Part shown: one piece after another, positions 1 to 11,101 of the stretch
Layout: each line of letters opens with the position of its first letter
How positions within the stretch are numbered: position 1 is the first letter of the stretch
Source: Anaeramoeba flamelloides
Lineage: Eukaryota; Metamonada; Anaeramoebidae
Direction of reading: 5' to 3'
NCBI GenBank assembly: GCA_027625915.1
Contig: JANTQA010000018.1
Span: forward strand, 162,501-226,500
DNA length: 64,000 nt
Made by a program: the position numbers and the translations under genes
Notes under the pieces: model-generated
What the model was told of the DNA's origin: nothing
The model's input: only the letters and a program-made list of their open reading frames with translations
Database searches by the model: none

Positions 1-49
1 AAACAAATCTTTAAATTGCAAATTCAAAAATAGAAAAAAAATTCATTTT

Positions 50-87
<38 letters not shown>

Positions 88-366
88 AATTTATTGGAAA
101 TAACCTTGTAATGTATAAGTAAGTAATTGATATTAATCAAAATTTCATTTTCAGAGTTTCTAATTCTGATTATTCTTATCCATAATAGTCTTGATAATTA
201 ATTTTTTACTTTTCTATTTCTTTTTATTATTCTTGTTAGAATAATGTATAAATTTTTGAAAATGGATGTGAATTAATTGATATTATAATTCATTTTTTAT
301 TTTTCTCTTTCTGATTTTTATTATTATTCCTCATTTTTTTTTTTTTGGTTTTTATTTTCTTATTCC
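1..366. other. AT-rich non-coding stretch
   Basis: Contains a long A tract near 52-84 and short T runs. No reading frame or RNA gene is seen. Confidence 0.5.
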
Positions 367-591
367 TCATTTTTTTTTTTTTTTTTTTATAGGTGTAAAA
401 ATTTCTGTAATTGGTTGGTTAGGTTTTTTTAAACCATTTAATGCATTGTAGCATTTCTCCCCGATAAATGATTTTAATTGATTTGGGTGCAAAAATATAA
501 CATTCATTTTTTCTGGAATTGCAAGCATTTTTTCATATTCTTCAACATTCTGCTTCTTTAAATATTTTTTTTTTTTTTTTTTTTTGATCAC
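367..591 (-). pseudogene. Possible tail fragment of the effector-like gene
   Basis: A 74-residue frame on the minus strand, lysine-rich at both ends, with a non-repetitive middle (EKMNVIFLHPNQLKSFIGEK) that looks like real protein. It lies just downstream of the nuclease-like fragment and may belong to the same gene. No family was recognised. The lysine runs come from A tracts and say nothing about function. Treated as a fragment. Confidence 0.3.
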
Positions 592-660
592 AAGACAATT
601 TGGTGGAAATTGAATGATTTCGTTATCAACAAAACATTTTTTAAAACATTTTTTTATGTT

Positions 661-1551
661 TTAGGATTTCTTTTGAAGATCATTAATTTTCTTATTGTTG
701 AATTCATTGGTTTTGGATAATGGTAGATACAATAAGTCAGATTTGCCTTCAAATATTCGATTAAATTCACTTTTTTGTTTTAAATTAGTTATGCAAATTA
801 GAAAAAGAAGATCAATATTAAATTTCCGCCTTGTGTATTTAAGTAAAAGTTGTGTTTTTTTTGATTTCTTTTTGAAGAGTAGAAACATTAAAAGATGTAG
901 TTTTTTGAATAATTTTTTTGCTTGAATAGCTAAAACAATAAATCTAATATTTTTTTTCCCCTCTTTAACTGTTTGAATTAAATATAAATCAGCTGAATGA
1001 GATTTTGGTCCTGGTTTTAAAATGATTGTTGTTGGGTGTTCATATTTTTCCTTGATAATTTTAAAAATGTGCTTCCAATTTTCTTGTTTCATTGTTCTTA
1101 GTTTATTAAATTTGTTAATCAATTTATTTGTGTCTTCTTCTTCTTCTTCGAATTCTTCTTCTTCTTTATTTTTATTTTTATTCTTTTTATTTTTATGTTC
1201 TTGTTCTTCTTCTTTTTTTTTTTTTTCTTTTTCTTTTTCAATTTTTTGTAAAGAGATAATTGGTTTATTTAATGGAAAATTAAATGGTATTACATTATCA
1301 TCAAGATCTGAATTTGAAGTACTTTTTTCTACCTTATTATTAGATTCATTTTCATTTTCATTTTCATTTTCATTTTCATTTTCATTTTCATTTTCATTTT
1401 CATTTTCATTTTGTTTGGTTTTTGTAATTTGAATTAAATCACAGAATAAAGAATGTATATGTGGAGATAATAATTTTAAATTCTTTGTCATAATAAGTTG
1501 GAATGCCAAAATTTTTAAAATAATTTGTTCAAAAAAATTCTCCTTGATCAA
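661..1551 (-). pseudogene. Nuclease-like part of a Crinkler/RHS-type effector gene
   Basis: The C-terminal half carries a pattern typical of the restriction-endonuclease-like (PD-(D/E)xK) fold: GPKSHSADLYLI, then a basic spacer, then a hydrophobic strand ending in IQAKKL. The N-terminal half contains an (EN)n repeat and acidic/lysine-rich tracts. In the Crinkler/RHS-type effector class of eukaryotes (established knowledge), such nuclease domains follow a P-loop NTPase, which is what lies just upstream at 1669-3045 on the same strand. The region is split over several frames with a small number of apparent breaks, so it is treated as a fossil. Family assignment rests on motif layout only. Confidence 0.5.
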
Positions 1552-1668
1552 TTATTTCATTTGGTGCATCTATATTCAATAATTTTAAAGGGATTGATCG
1601 TTTTATATTTCTTTTCGAATCTTGGTTCATCTCTTAGATACCTTATCAAATAACCAGGAACAATGATT

Positions 1669-3045
1669 TTAAATTTTTTTTATCATCTTTATTTTATTTG
1701 GCATATCTTCGACTTCTTTGATACGAAGGTTAAATTTATCAATAAGATTTGATGCACCATATGAAACAATTTTATTCTTTTTTTGATTTTGAATTTGAAA
1801 TTTAAAATCTTTAGTTGAAAAATAAATACCAAGTGCGCCAATAAAAATTAAAAAATAATATTCAGAAAGAAATTCTGAGGGAATATTCCCAAATGATCTC
1901 AGTATTCTCGTCTCTGTTTCAATTATTTTATTAAAAACACCTTTTAAAAAAAGATCAATAATCTCTTTATTTGGAAATACTGGGGGATTTTCTCCACTCT
2001 CATATTTCTGTGAAAGAAGACTTCCGATCCATTCAATCAGCCTTGGTGTTCCTCCGGTTTTGACCAGAACTTGTTCAAAAAAATAATTAATAATTTCTTC
2101 ATCCACTTTTTCTTTTTCTTTTTCGGTTTCTTTTTCGGTTTCTTTTTCGGTTTCTTTTTTTCTTTCTCTTTCTCTTTCTCTTTCTGATTTTTCTGTTTCT
2201 TTTTCTTTTTCTTTTTCTTTTTCTTTTTCTTTTTCTTTTTCTTTTTCTTTTTCTTTTTCGAATTTATTATTTAAACCAAACATATATTGATAATAAGTAA
2301 CATTCTTATTTTCATTATTATTGTAATTATCTGTATTTTGATTATTGAAAGAAATGAATGATTCATTGAAAAGTTGAATTAGATTTTCTTTGGTAAAAGG
2401 AGGAAGTGAAATTCTATAAGAATCAGTTGGTGAAACTGAATTGTTGTTATTACAATAATTTAAATAGTATTGTCCAATTAAACTAAAATTCCAAGACTTT
2501 CCTGCACATAAAAGATTGATCTTTTTACTATTTATCACAGTTGACAACTGTTGATCCCAAAAATAATAATATTTTACAAGTTTTTCATGATCAAAGCAAA
2601 TACGTGTTTCTGTGGGTTTTATCTTTTGCCTATATTTTTGAAAATGGGTATTATTGTCAAACTGCCATGTTTCAATTTGATCAATTTCATCAAGAAAAAT
2701 ATAATAATGATGATTTTTAATTGCCTCATAAAGAAATAGTGAGACTGATTTTTTCTTACGAAATTCTTCTAATTCTTTTCTCTCTTCTTCATCAATCTCA
2801 AATTTTATTTGTTCATAGATTACTTTCATTAGGTACTCTTCAAAATTTTCATATTTATTAATATCTTGCATATCAATTAGAATAATTTTGGAATTTAATA
2901 AATGGTTGAGCTCGTATGGGTATGATTTGATTTGCTTTATAAGTTTGTTAATTTGTGGATTTCGAAATGTCTTATTTGCCTCAACCATTTTACGTAATTG
3001 TTTGATAAAATGTTGTCCAAAAAATGTTTTCCCAGTTCCAAACAT
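1669..3045 (-). pseudogene. P-loop NTPase part of a Crinkler/RHS-type effector gene
   Basis: Begins at a Walker A motif (MFGTGKTFFGQHF). A Walker B-like strand follows (YYIFLDEIDQIE, about residues 113-124), then NLLCAGKSWNFS and RISLPPFTKENL, and a C-terminal helical part with TGGTPRLIEWIG. This order is characteristic of the STAND-like NTPases of Crinkler-type effectors. A low-complexity KE/RE insertion lies between the core and the C-terminal helices. The upstream neighbour (3266-4045) is a coiled coil and the downstream one is nuclease-like, so the three pieces look like one ancestral gene. About one to a few breaks separate them. Treated as a fossil; activity cannot be inferred. Confidence 0.6.
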
Positions 3046-3265
3046 ATTCGATATAAAAAAATAGTGCTGGTTTCATAAAGTCACCACCAAATCCGTATCC
3101 GTTTTTTTTTTGTTCCACATAGATCATAGATTTTGCAAGAGTTAAAATTTCCTTTTCTCGATCAACAAAAGTGAAGTTACTTTTGTTTTTTTCTAAAAAA
3201 TGAAAAAAAAAAAAAAAAGAAAAATAAAAAAAGAAATATTTTTTGTGTTTTTTGGAAAGAGTAAT

Positions 3266-4045
3266 TTAAAAAGAATCTTTACCTTGAGTTTTATGTTCTT
3301 GTGAGAAGTTTTGTGGAACTTTTCCAATTGAGAAACCTTTTGTTTTTTTTGTCAGCGCATTCATATTAACTCTTTCAAATTGTTTATCGATCCTGTTGTT
3401 TTGTTCTTTGATAAGTTCGTTTTGTTCTTTGATTCGAAGGTCCTGTTTATCGATTTCAAGTTTTTGTTCTTTGATTAATCGGTTTTGTTCTTTGGTTTGT
3501 TCGTTTTGTTTGTCAATTTGTTCATTTTGTTCTTTGATTCGAAGGTCCTGTTTATCGATTTGTTGGTTTTGTTCTTTGATTTGTTCATTTTGTTCTTTGA
3601 TCTTTTCATTTTGCTTCTCGATCTTTTCATTTTGTTCTTCTCTATCTCCTACTAAAAAAATCATTTTACCAATTGAATTTTTTTTTTCTTTGTCTTGTTC
3701 ATTTTTGAAGAGTTGTTGGAGTGACTTTGAGTCAAGATCAAATATAAATAACTTTCTTTGCATTTGCTTAAGTTCCTGTTCCGTTTGTTCACGTACTTGT
3801 TCCATCTGCTTACGTTCTTGGATCATTTCATCTCGTTCATTTTCCATCTTTGTTCTTTTTTTCTTGATTTCATTACGTTCTTGGATCATTTCATCTCGTT
3901 CACTGTCAAGCTTGTTATTTCTTTCCTCCATTCGTTTACGTCGTTCGATCATTTCTTCTCGTTCATTTTCCAGCTTGAGTCTTTTTCTTTCTTCTTGTTT
4001 TTCAGTTTCACTTTTTTCTGGTTTAGTTTCTTTGTTTGTGTTCAT
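3266..4045 (-). pseudogene. Coiled-coil N-terminal part of the effector-like gene
   Basis: A 259-residue frame, almost wholly coiled coil. The first third repeats ERDEMIQERN-type heptads. Residues from about 125 on repeat KEQNEQI/DKQDLRI 11-mers. The end (KGFSIGKVPQNFSQEH) is non-repetitive. It starts with an ATG after an AT-rich leader at 4046-4110 and is the most 5' piece of the minus-strand group. A GT-AG interval of about 90 bases downstream reads like an ordinary intron. Coiled coils of this kind could oligomerise the NTPase, which is inference. Reverse-strand frames over this region are shadows of the repeat. Confidence 0.55.
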
Positions 4046-4768
4046 TAAATGGTTTGATTGCTTTTTAAAAATTTTTCCAAAATTTTTTAGGTTTTCGAAA
4101 AAGAAATAAAAAGAAAAAAAATAATAAAAAATGTATGCAAAATTAGTACAGAAAGATTGTTTTCTGATTTCAGCTCACAAGATCACTTTGATTTGGAAGG
4201 AAATTCCAAAAAAATCATTTAAACTTCATTTTTGATTTTCAAATTATCACAATAGAATTTTAGTTTCTGTGATTTCTGTGATTTCTGTGATTTCTGTGAT
4301 TTTCTGTTATTTTGATAAAGAAGATTAAAAAGATAATATAGAAAATAAAGTTCTTTATTTGATAATTGTCATGGTTGAGTTGGAATGGCAGTACTTCATA
4401 AGGAAAGAAAAATTCACAGGTTAAATAAGATGGCAGTACACTCTCTTTCTCTCTTTCTCCTTTACCCTTTCTCTCATTTCTCACACACACACTTTCCTTT
4501 TTCAAATTCTTCTTCTATATTCTTTTTTTACTTTCACTTTCATTTTCACAGACTTTCTTTCTCAAGATCTCTTTCACTATCTCACTCTCTCCGGATCGAC
4601 ACATTCAGTACGAAGCCTCCATGGGGGTATCTAGATGTAGGTTCTTCAGCACTTTGAAAAGGTACATTGTCTTTCAGATTGAAAGCCTTGAATCAAACCA
4701 AATCACCTTTCAAGGTATTCTCGCTACATTTGAAACGTGTTTCCCTGCAAATCACCTTCTGTTAATTG
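4046..4768. other. Intergenic region with short tandem and CT-rich tracts
   Basis: Holds about four tandem copies of TTTCTGTGA near 4264-4300 and a strongly CT-biased stretch at 4440-4600. The 69-codon frame opening at 4621 runs into the inverted repeat at 4769 and is not called as a gene. The CT tract could belong to an upstream control region, but nothing specific is seen. Confidence 0.35.
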
Positions 4769-4966
4769 AAAAATTAACTGGACAAAATTTTCATTTAAGT
4801 TTCCAAATAAAAATCCGAAGTATTCAATAAATTATTAAAAAACCTCAATGTTCTGAAAAGGAATTTATTAGATAACTGATCAAAGAGTTATATAGTTTTA
4901 GTTTTTACTTGACTTTTCAAACCTTTTTTTGGAATATTAAATGAAATTTTTGTCCAGTTAATTTTT
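4769..4966. mobile_element. Small hairpin MITE (198 bp)
   Basis: The ends are inverted copies of each other over about 29 bases (TTAACTGGACAAAATTTTCA and its complement at 4938-4966). The middle has no coding potential. A TA sits at each end within the TTAA of the repeat. Probably a non-autonomous DNA transposon; only one copy is seen here. Confidence 0.55.
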
Positions 4967-5180
4967 AATTTAATAGTAAACATTTGTTGTCTTTTGACTC
5001 TAAAAAAATCATATTTGTGTTTTTTGTTTGGATTTGATATGGTGTTGAAAAAAAAAAATGAAATGGTTCTGATTGAGTGTTTTTGAGTTTAGAACCAGTT
5101 TCTAACCGAAGACCAAATTACTTGTATTTTTTGGAACAAACGGATAATAAATGAGAAAACTTTTGTTCCATTTTTTTGTA

Positions 5181-7054
5181 ATGAGTAAAGAAAGAAAATT
5201 TAAAGCCGAAATAGTATTTGAGTCTGACGAAACTCGTATTTTACGGAACAAAATCCGTCGTCAAGAAGAGCAAGAAGAACTCGATCAAAAAAATTTACTT
5301 GAAAGGTAACAAGAAAGAAAAAGAAAAAGGAGAATAAGTAACCAAAAAAAATATAAAAAGTATCAATCAAAGAATAAACGAATAGCGTTCAGCAACCAAA
5401 TCACAGATCATTTTCACACTCTCAAAAAAAAAATATCAAAAATCAAACTCTCAGTTTCTTAAGATCCTTCTCGACAACTTTGAACAAAGTGAAAAAAGAA
5501 AAGAAAAAGAAAAAGAAAAAAAAAACAATAATTAATTTTATTAAAATTGATGAAAAAACAAAGTTTTATTTATTTCCTCTGGATCTTCTAAACTCGATCC
5601 ATAATAAAAGAATAAGAAAAATAAAAGAAAATAATATTAATCATTGTTGCAAGATTGAAACCATAAATGAAGAAGAAAATACCATTTCAATTTATAATCC
5701 ATCAAACACAATGAACAGCAATTGTGTTTCGAAAATGGATTTAAAAGTTGCAACTTCGATCTTCCTTTCTGGGTTGGGCTATTGTGAGTATATTCGGCTA
5801 TTTTCAATACTGTTTGAAGAGGATTCTTTAATGTGTTCGAACACATTTTATTCGCTTCAAAGATCGTATATTATACCAACGATCAAAGAAATTTGGAAAC
5901 GCCACCAGAAGTTTTTAATTCAAAAAATCCAACAGTCGCTCCAAAGCTATGTTGACGGAAGATGGTCTCGTTCCCAAAAAGAAAAGGGAATTGCTGAATA
6001 TTTAACCGAAGTGCTCATTGATTCTGTAACCCATTTGGTGCTAGGAATTGAAACGTTATGTAAGGATGAAAAGGAAGAAGGGAAAGGAAATGAAGAAGCA
6101 CAGTGTTTACTAAAAATGTTAGAAAATCTTCACCAATCATAGATTTGAAGATCAATGAACTTATTTGTGATGAGAATAAAAGTGTAATAAAAAGAATAAA
6201 AGAAGCAAAATTACCTTTGGAAATCTCTTTATGTATTGGCCATAAAGGAAACACCGTCAGAAAAAAATGGAAAACCAAATGTAAATTAAAAAAAACACTT
6301 TCCAAAAATCAATTAACCAAACAAGGAAAAAAAAGAAAAAAGCCATTATATGTTTACACCCACCGACACTTAGAAGACCTTTGTAAAAAAATTGAAACAC
6401 ACTTTAAAGTAAGTTGTAGTTTAGCAAATAATGAGAAAGAATTTATAAAAATTTGGGTTAATTTTTCCAAACATCATTTTGGCAATCACAAAAACTGTTT
6501 TGAATTATGCCAAAGTAATTGTTTACAAAAAGAAAGAAAAGAACCCCTTTTAAAAAACATTTGCTGACTACCTCAAATGTCATAATGTTCAAATGGAGAT
6601 CTATAAAGAAATTATAAAACAAAATATTGATAGTTTTCTTACACAGAGATAAACTTCAATTGTTGAATCGTTTAATAGCACACTGAATCTTTGGTGTCCT
6701 AAAAAAAAACATTTTGATAAGGAAGTCTACATCGCACGAACTTATCTGGCTGCTTTAAATTGGAACTTCAATCTTCTCTCGGGAAATCCAAAAAGATTTG
6801 TTATCAACAAACAACTGGAAAGAAAAATAACAAACAAAACACTTGAAAGCCTCGAAAAATACCACTTTTATGGTGATAAAAATGAAACAGATCTTGTTAT
6901 TGAAGAAGAAAACAATAGTCAGGAAAAAAAAGAAGAAAAAAGCAATAAGCTGGCCAAAAAGAGAAGAAGAAAAAACAAGAGTAAGAAAGAAAAGGAAGAA
7001 GATACTAGAAATGAGAAAGTCAATATGGCTGGTGAATTGGATCCGAATTTTTGA
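5181..7054 (+). pseudogene. Decayed DDE transposase (Mutator/Kolobok-like family)
   Basis: The N-terminal ATG at 5181 is followed by a basic region with an in-frame TAA at 5307-5309. The main ORF (5480-6142) holds YVDGRWSRS (first catalytic Asp, codon at 5954-5956). The frame then shifts near 6120-6140 into 6103-6567, which has LPLEISLCIGHKGNTVRK (D/H region) and a C/H cluster (SKHHFGNHKNCFELCQSNC). A TAA at 6650-6652 interrupts the last block, which carries the family's C-terminal signature IVESFNSTLNLWCPKK and ARTYLAALNWNFN and ends at 7054 in a basic tail. This order matches transposases annotated as Mutator-like or Kolobok-like in animals and protists; which one is unsettled. With at least three breaks the copy is inactive. 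No clear terminal inverted repeats were found. Confidence 0.65.
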
Positions 7055-7595
7055 TTGTCGAATTGAATTGGCAACTTTGAATTCGATCTTGACTGGCAAA
7101 CTGAACTGGCCTGACAACCTGAACTTGCAACTGGCAACTGGCAACTGGCAAAAGAAATTGACACTGGAAAGCTTGAACTGTATCTTTGGACTTGATACTG
7201 GCAACTTAATTTGAGACTGGCAACTGGATCTTCAGACTCGCAACTTTGTAAACTTGTTCTGGCCTGACAACCTGAACTGGATCTTTGGACTGACAACTGG
7301 CAACTTGAGACTGGAAAGCTTGAACTGGTATGACAACCTGAACTGGCAACTGGCAACTGGCAACTGGATCTTCAGACTCGCAACTTTGTAAACTTGTTCT
7401 GGTTGGAAAGCTTGAACTGGATCTTTGGACTGACAACTGGCAACTTGAGACTGGCAACCTTGTAAACTTGTTATGGTTGGAAAGCTTGAATTAGATCTTC
7501 AGACTCGCAACTGGAAAGCTTGGATTGGATCTTCAGACTGGCAACTTTGTAAACTTGTGCTGGTTGGAAAGCTTGAATTGGATCTTTGGTTTTGG
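7055..7595. repeat. Minisatellite of interleaved short motifs
   Basis: Built from recurring blocks: CTGGCAACTGG, GGATCTTCAGACTCGCAACT, AACTTTGTAAACTTGT (near 7242, 7382, 7455 and 7542) and TTGGAAAGCTTGAACTGG. Together they form irregular higher-order units of roughly 60-140 bp. It is clearly richer in G and C than its surroundings and starts right after the transposase stop. Long open frames on both strands here (for example serine/cysteine-rich minus-strand frames) are by-products of the repeat. Confidence 0.8.
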
Positions 7596-7867
7596 TTTTT
7601 TATTCTATTCTCCTTTAAAAAAAAAAGGGAGAATTTTTTCTTTTGTTAGTTAGTTGTTTTTTATTTATTTTTTATTTATTTTTTATTTTTTTTCATTTTT
7701 TTTTATTTTATTCAAAAATCAAAAAGAAAAAATAAAAATAACAAAAAAATTTTTTTGAGTTAAATGAAAAAAAATGAAAAAAGGTATGGATCAACTTTAC
7801 GAAATACTCATAGAAGTGCTTTAAGGACTCGTTTTGGATTTATCAAATTGTCTCAAAAGTTTTTAAT
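7596..7867. other. Homopolymer-rich spacer
   Basis: Contains a short palindrome (CTCCTTT then AAAGGGAG near 7610-7633), T-rich and ATTTATTTTT runs. No gene is seen. Confidence 0.4.
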
Positions 7868-8060
7868 CCCAATCTCATTTAAAATTGGAAAAAAGGATCT
7901 TTAAAATATTCTACAATTAAAATCCAAAATGCCTTTTTTGTGAATTTTTTTATATGGAAAAATGAAACTATGAAATTTTGTGATAAGTAAACTCAAACAC
8001 CTTGTTTCGAAATGTAAAAAAGAAAAAGTAAAATAACCATGATTTTCTAAGCATCGATAA
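7868..8060 (+). repeat. Dispersed repeat R1, copy 1
   Basis: Shares with 11105-11280, and in reverse with 50740-51590, the series CCCAATCTCATTTAAAA, GTAAACTCAAACACCTTG and AAAATAACCATGATTTT. Divergence is clear by eye, so it is an old copy. Confidence 0.55.
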
Positions 8061-8390
8061 AATGAAAATCATTTCAAACAATTCTCAATCAACAACTCTA
8101 ACTTTCAAAGATCATATTATCTTTGAGTTTTGAGCTTTGGATTGTTTGTTATTGGTTCCATGGTCTTCATAAATCAGAAGTAATCATGGTAAAAGGAGTA
8201 GTGGGGTTTGTTGTTGGTTTGTTTTTGGTTCTGTTTAGTTCTTTTTGTTTATCGTTCATATGTTCTTTGTTGTTTTTTCTTTATTCGAAGTTCCCAAGAA
8301 CCCTTTCCAGGATGTTATTGGATTCTCTTGGATTTTTATGAACATAACCTACTTGTATCAAATACTCTAAAAATTTGTTTTACCATTATG
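8061..8390. other. No supported gene
   Basis: Contains two overlapping hydrophobic frames (8123-8341 and 8208-8402). The second runs into the MITE at 8391. Neither has a homologue that I recognise, so they are left uncalled. Confidence 0.4.
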
Positions 8391-8784
8391 GAAAAAAAGT
8401 GAAACACAGTTTTTCATTGGGAACATTAATAGAAAATGAAAAAGTAAGATCAATTAAAAAAAGAATAAATAAAAAAATTAGGACAAGAGGAAGTATTCAC
8501 CAAAATAACATTTTTTTTAATACTATCTTTTGGTATGGGCTTTTCTTTGATTGATCTTTTATTAAAAATTTGTTCAAAAATTCGGCTATTTTTTTGGATC
8601 TACAAACCCACTATACGATTTCGATAACCAAAGTAGATTTAAATTGTATTTGTTGGGTTGACTGAAAATAATATAATGGATTATTCTTTAAAGTTAATTG
8701 GTTTTTTCTTTTTAATTTATTTTACTTTGGATTTTCAGGTTCTATTCGTGTTCCCAATGAAAAACTGTGTTTCTCTTTTTTTCC
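8391..8784. mobile_element. MITE family M1 (GTGAAACA ends), copy 1
   Basis: Terminal inverted repeats of about 35 bases: AAAAAAAGTGAAACACAGTT on the left, its complement at 8750-8784 on the right, and a shared CATTGGGAAC block. The interior matches a second copy at 24174-24652, including the blocks TTTTGGTATGGGCTTTTCTT and TTTCGATAACCAAAGTAGAT. No coding capacity. Confidence 0.8.
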
Positions 8785-9544
8785 AAAACTGAAATTAAAA
8801 CGAGAACTAAAAAATTCAAAAGACTCATAGTGAAATTATTAAAAATAATATGCATAATTTTTTTTACCGATACAATCGGAGTTCTTCACTTTTTTCTACT
8901 GAAATCATTCTCAAAATATGTATTTTTTTGAATCCAAAAGATGATAAAACAAAAAAAACCCTAATACCAAAAGAAATTTTATATCTTGGTATTTGGTTAG
9001 ACACAAAAAAACTCATCTAAAAATTTAACTTTGAAAAGGTCAACAATAATTTTGAAAAAGTCCTACATATTTTTAAAGAAAGGAATTTTTCTAATGGGTT
9101 AAAAATTCAATTCTTTAAAGCCGTTTTACATAGTCAACTATTATATGGGTTGGAGATATTTGACTTTACCGAATCTGATTTCAAAAAAATTGATATTTGG
9201 ATTAATAAGAAAATCACAGAATCGCTATTAATAAACCCACATTCCACAAGACTTATAGATAAAACTGAAGCAAAAATTGATCCTGTTAGAATCACAATTT
9301 AGAAAAGAAAATTCAAATTAATTCAAAAATTAAAAATTTTGGGATTTGATAAATTTATAAATCTTCTCCCCTTCAGAGAAAAAGAAACAGAAAAAATTAA
9401 TTGGAAAGCTCGAAATTTTGAAGAATTAGAATGTGGACTCGAAGTTTACCAAATTAATCAATTAAAAAATAATCCAAGTTGGAAAGTACAAAATTATTTG
9501 AAAATAATTTTGATAAATGGAAATATTAACAAACAGTCTAGTCT

Positions 9545-9635
9545 AGGTTTTTTTTAATTTAAGAAATAAACCGAAAATTTATTAAAATTTTCTGTTTATT
9601 TCAAAAATTAAAAAAAACCTAAAGACAAAAAATAT
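9545..9635. repeat. Single hairpin module inside LINE A (site 1)
   Basis: A near-perfect palindrome bounded by CTAGG and CCTAAAG, with arms GGTTTTTTTTAATTTAAGAA and its complement. It sits directly after the LINE residues GNINKQSSL, the same point where LINE C carries the module at 17518-17655. LINE B reads through without it. Confidence 0.7.
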
Positions 9636-9796
9636 TTAAAATGGAAGGGTTCAACTTCTATTCTAAAGTTAAGAAATTATACAAATTATCTTAATAGATA
9701 TTCTTATTTTATGAACAAAAATAAATCACAATTTTGTCAATTGTGTAAAATAAATAAAGATTTGTATATCATTGAAGATTTGGATCATTTTCTCGG

Positions 9797-10072
9797 TGAT
9801 CGTGTCGTCAAGTGCCGTAGAGTGTCTAATTTTTCTTGAGTTTTTCTGTTTTATTCTAAAAATCTATCGATTTTCCCAATAAAAAGAAAACTCAAGAAAA
9901 CCTAATGGCTCTTTTTTTTATTTTTAGAAATGAAAAGAAAATTTCGAAAAATTTTCTTTTTATTTCTCAAATTAAAAAAAAGCTAACGACAGTTTTCCAG
10001 GATTCAAAAGAATTGCATAAAATCTTTGATTTTACTCCATTCTTTTAAATTCTGGAAAACCTAACGACTGAC
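9797..10072. repeat. Hairpin array inside LINE A (site 2)
   Basis: Starts with the conserved end motif GTGTCGTCAAGTGCCGTAGA. Three hairpins follow: a CTTGAGTTTTTCTG type, a TTTTTAGAAATGAAAAG type and a TTTTCCAGGATTCAAAAG type. Modules are joined by CCTAATG, GCTAACGA and CCTAACGA. It interrupts the LINE after DHFL, exactly where LINE C carries a larger array. Confidence 0.75.
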
Positions 10073-10300
10073 CAACCTATGAAAATAATCGTAAAATCTG
10101 GATTTCTGAATTAGAAAAAAAGAATTTTTCACTTATTTTAAATAATAATAATATTTATAATATTATTAATAAACAAGATTCAATATCTTTATTAGCTCTA
10201 GTAGATAATAAGACTACGTTTGAATATATTATATGATTTCTAAATTCAAGTTTAGGAATTCGGGCCAACAAGAGGAATTCTAAACTCCTCCCTTAAATTA

Positions 10301-10554
10301 CAATAAAAAACAATATGTATTTTTTTTTTTAATGAATAATTCTATTAATTGTGGATATATTTATATTACTTTTTCCAATTTCTCTGAATTATAAAATCAA
10401 ATACAACTTGATTAGTTGGAAAAGAAAAGTTTAACAACTAAATTTTTAAACTTTAGTATGAATTTTCTATTATTTTTCAAATAAAAGAATTCATTTTTGA
10501 TATTTTCACTAAATATTTTTGGATTACTTTTTCAGAATACAAGACTGAATTTAA
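10301..10554. other. AT-rich leader of the next gene
   Basis: No frame or repeat is recognised. It presumably includes the promoter and leader of the gene at 10555, but no specific element can be pointed out. Confidence 0.35.
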
Positions 10555-11060
10555 ATGGACTCAAATTCCAATTCCATCGCAACAGATAGTGAGTTTTTTG
10601 AATTAAAGAATAATGAAGCAATAGTTCAGACTCACCATCTGAATAAACAATATTGTCGTTTATTCAACTTTTTGAAAAATTGGAATATTCATGGGTTAAA
10701 TCACGACAAGTACAACCAAGATCTTAAATACAAAGACAAACAAAAATTAAAAGTTCCTCCTGGAACGATATTTGAATATTTTTGTTTTCAAAACAACAAA
10801 GATTCAGAAAACAAAAAAGAAAAAGAGAAATTAGTCCAAATTTTCAAGAGCAAAAGCGACAAGGAAAGAAGAGAATACAAAGATCAATGGATTGGTGTTT
10901 GGGATGAATTCCGAACAAAATTTGAAAACACCCTCTCGACAAAGAACCAATTTCTATCAGACAACCCTTTTTTATATGAAGACCTTGACGAAAGCGATCT
11001 TCCAATCTGGTTATTTAATGATGAGGTGATTTTTTTTTTTTTTTTTTCTTTTGATTTTAA
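10555..11060 (+). pseudogene. Unrecognised host gene, 3' end cut off by an element
   Basis: Opens with MDSNSNSIATDSEFFELKN. About 157 residues of ordinary composition follow, with charged segments (KYKDKQKLKVPPGTIFEYF, DKERREYKDQWIGVWDEF) and acidic EDLDESDLPIWLF. A GT at 11026 followed by a long T tract suggests a 5' splice site. Only about 35 bases later the 1.7 kb element at 11061 begins, so the downstream exons are not visible in place. The codons look coding up to 11025. No family was recognised. It could be a real gene with a larger intron holding the element, or a gene truncated by the insertion. Confidence 0.5.
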
Positions 11061-11101
11061 GGACTACGTTGGCAATTCAACAATTTACCTCAACACCTTT
11101 T

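Larger units (their letters stand above)
8885..10300 (+). mobile_element. LINE copy A, 3' half of the ORF
   Basis: Encodes the post-RT part of a non-LTR retrotransposon: IPKEILYLGIWLDTKK, then FKAVLHSQLLYGLEIFDFTE, then INPHSTRLIDKTEAKIDP, then a zinc-knuckle-like CQLCK...EDLDHFL near 9735-9795, and a C-terminal block from about 10078 (RKIWISELEKKNF, FLNSSLGIRANK). In-frame stops lie at 9019-9021 and 9299-9301. Two hairpin insertions interrupt the ORF (9545-9635 and 9797-10072). The reverse transcriptase core is missing (5' truncated). It is the same family as copies B and C on the minus strand. Confidence 0.75.

Noticed and set aside
3396-4109. Long plus-strand serine/cysteine-rich frame
   Set aside because: Complement of the minus-strand coiled-coil repeat; a shadow.
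4621-4830. 69-codon frame starting MGVSRCRFFS
   Set aside because: It runs into the inverted-repeat MITE at 4769, so its second half is transposon DNA; no domain.
6755-7457. Serine/cysteine-rich minus-strand frames over the transposase end and minisatellite
   Set aside because: They are translations of the repeat units and change with repeat phase; no start context or family.
8123-8402. Two overlapping hydrophobic frames resembling small membrane proteins
   Set aside because: T-rich DNA gives hydrophobic frames by chance, and the second overlaps the MITE end.
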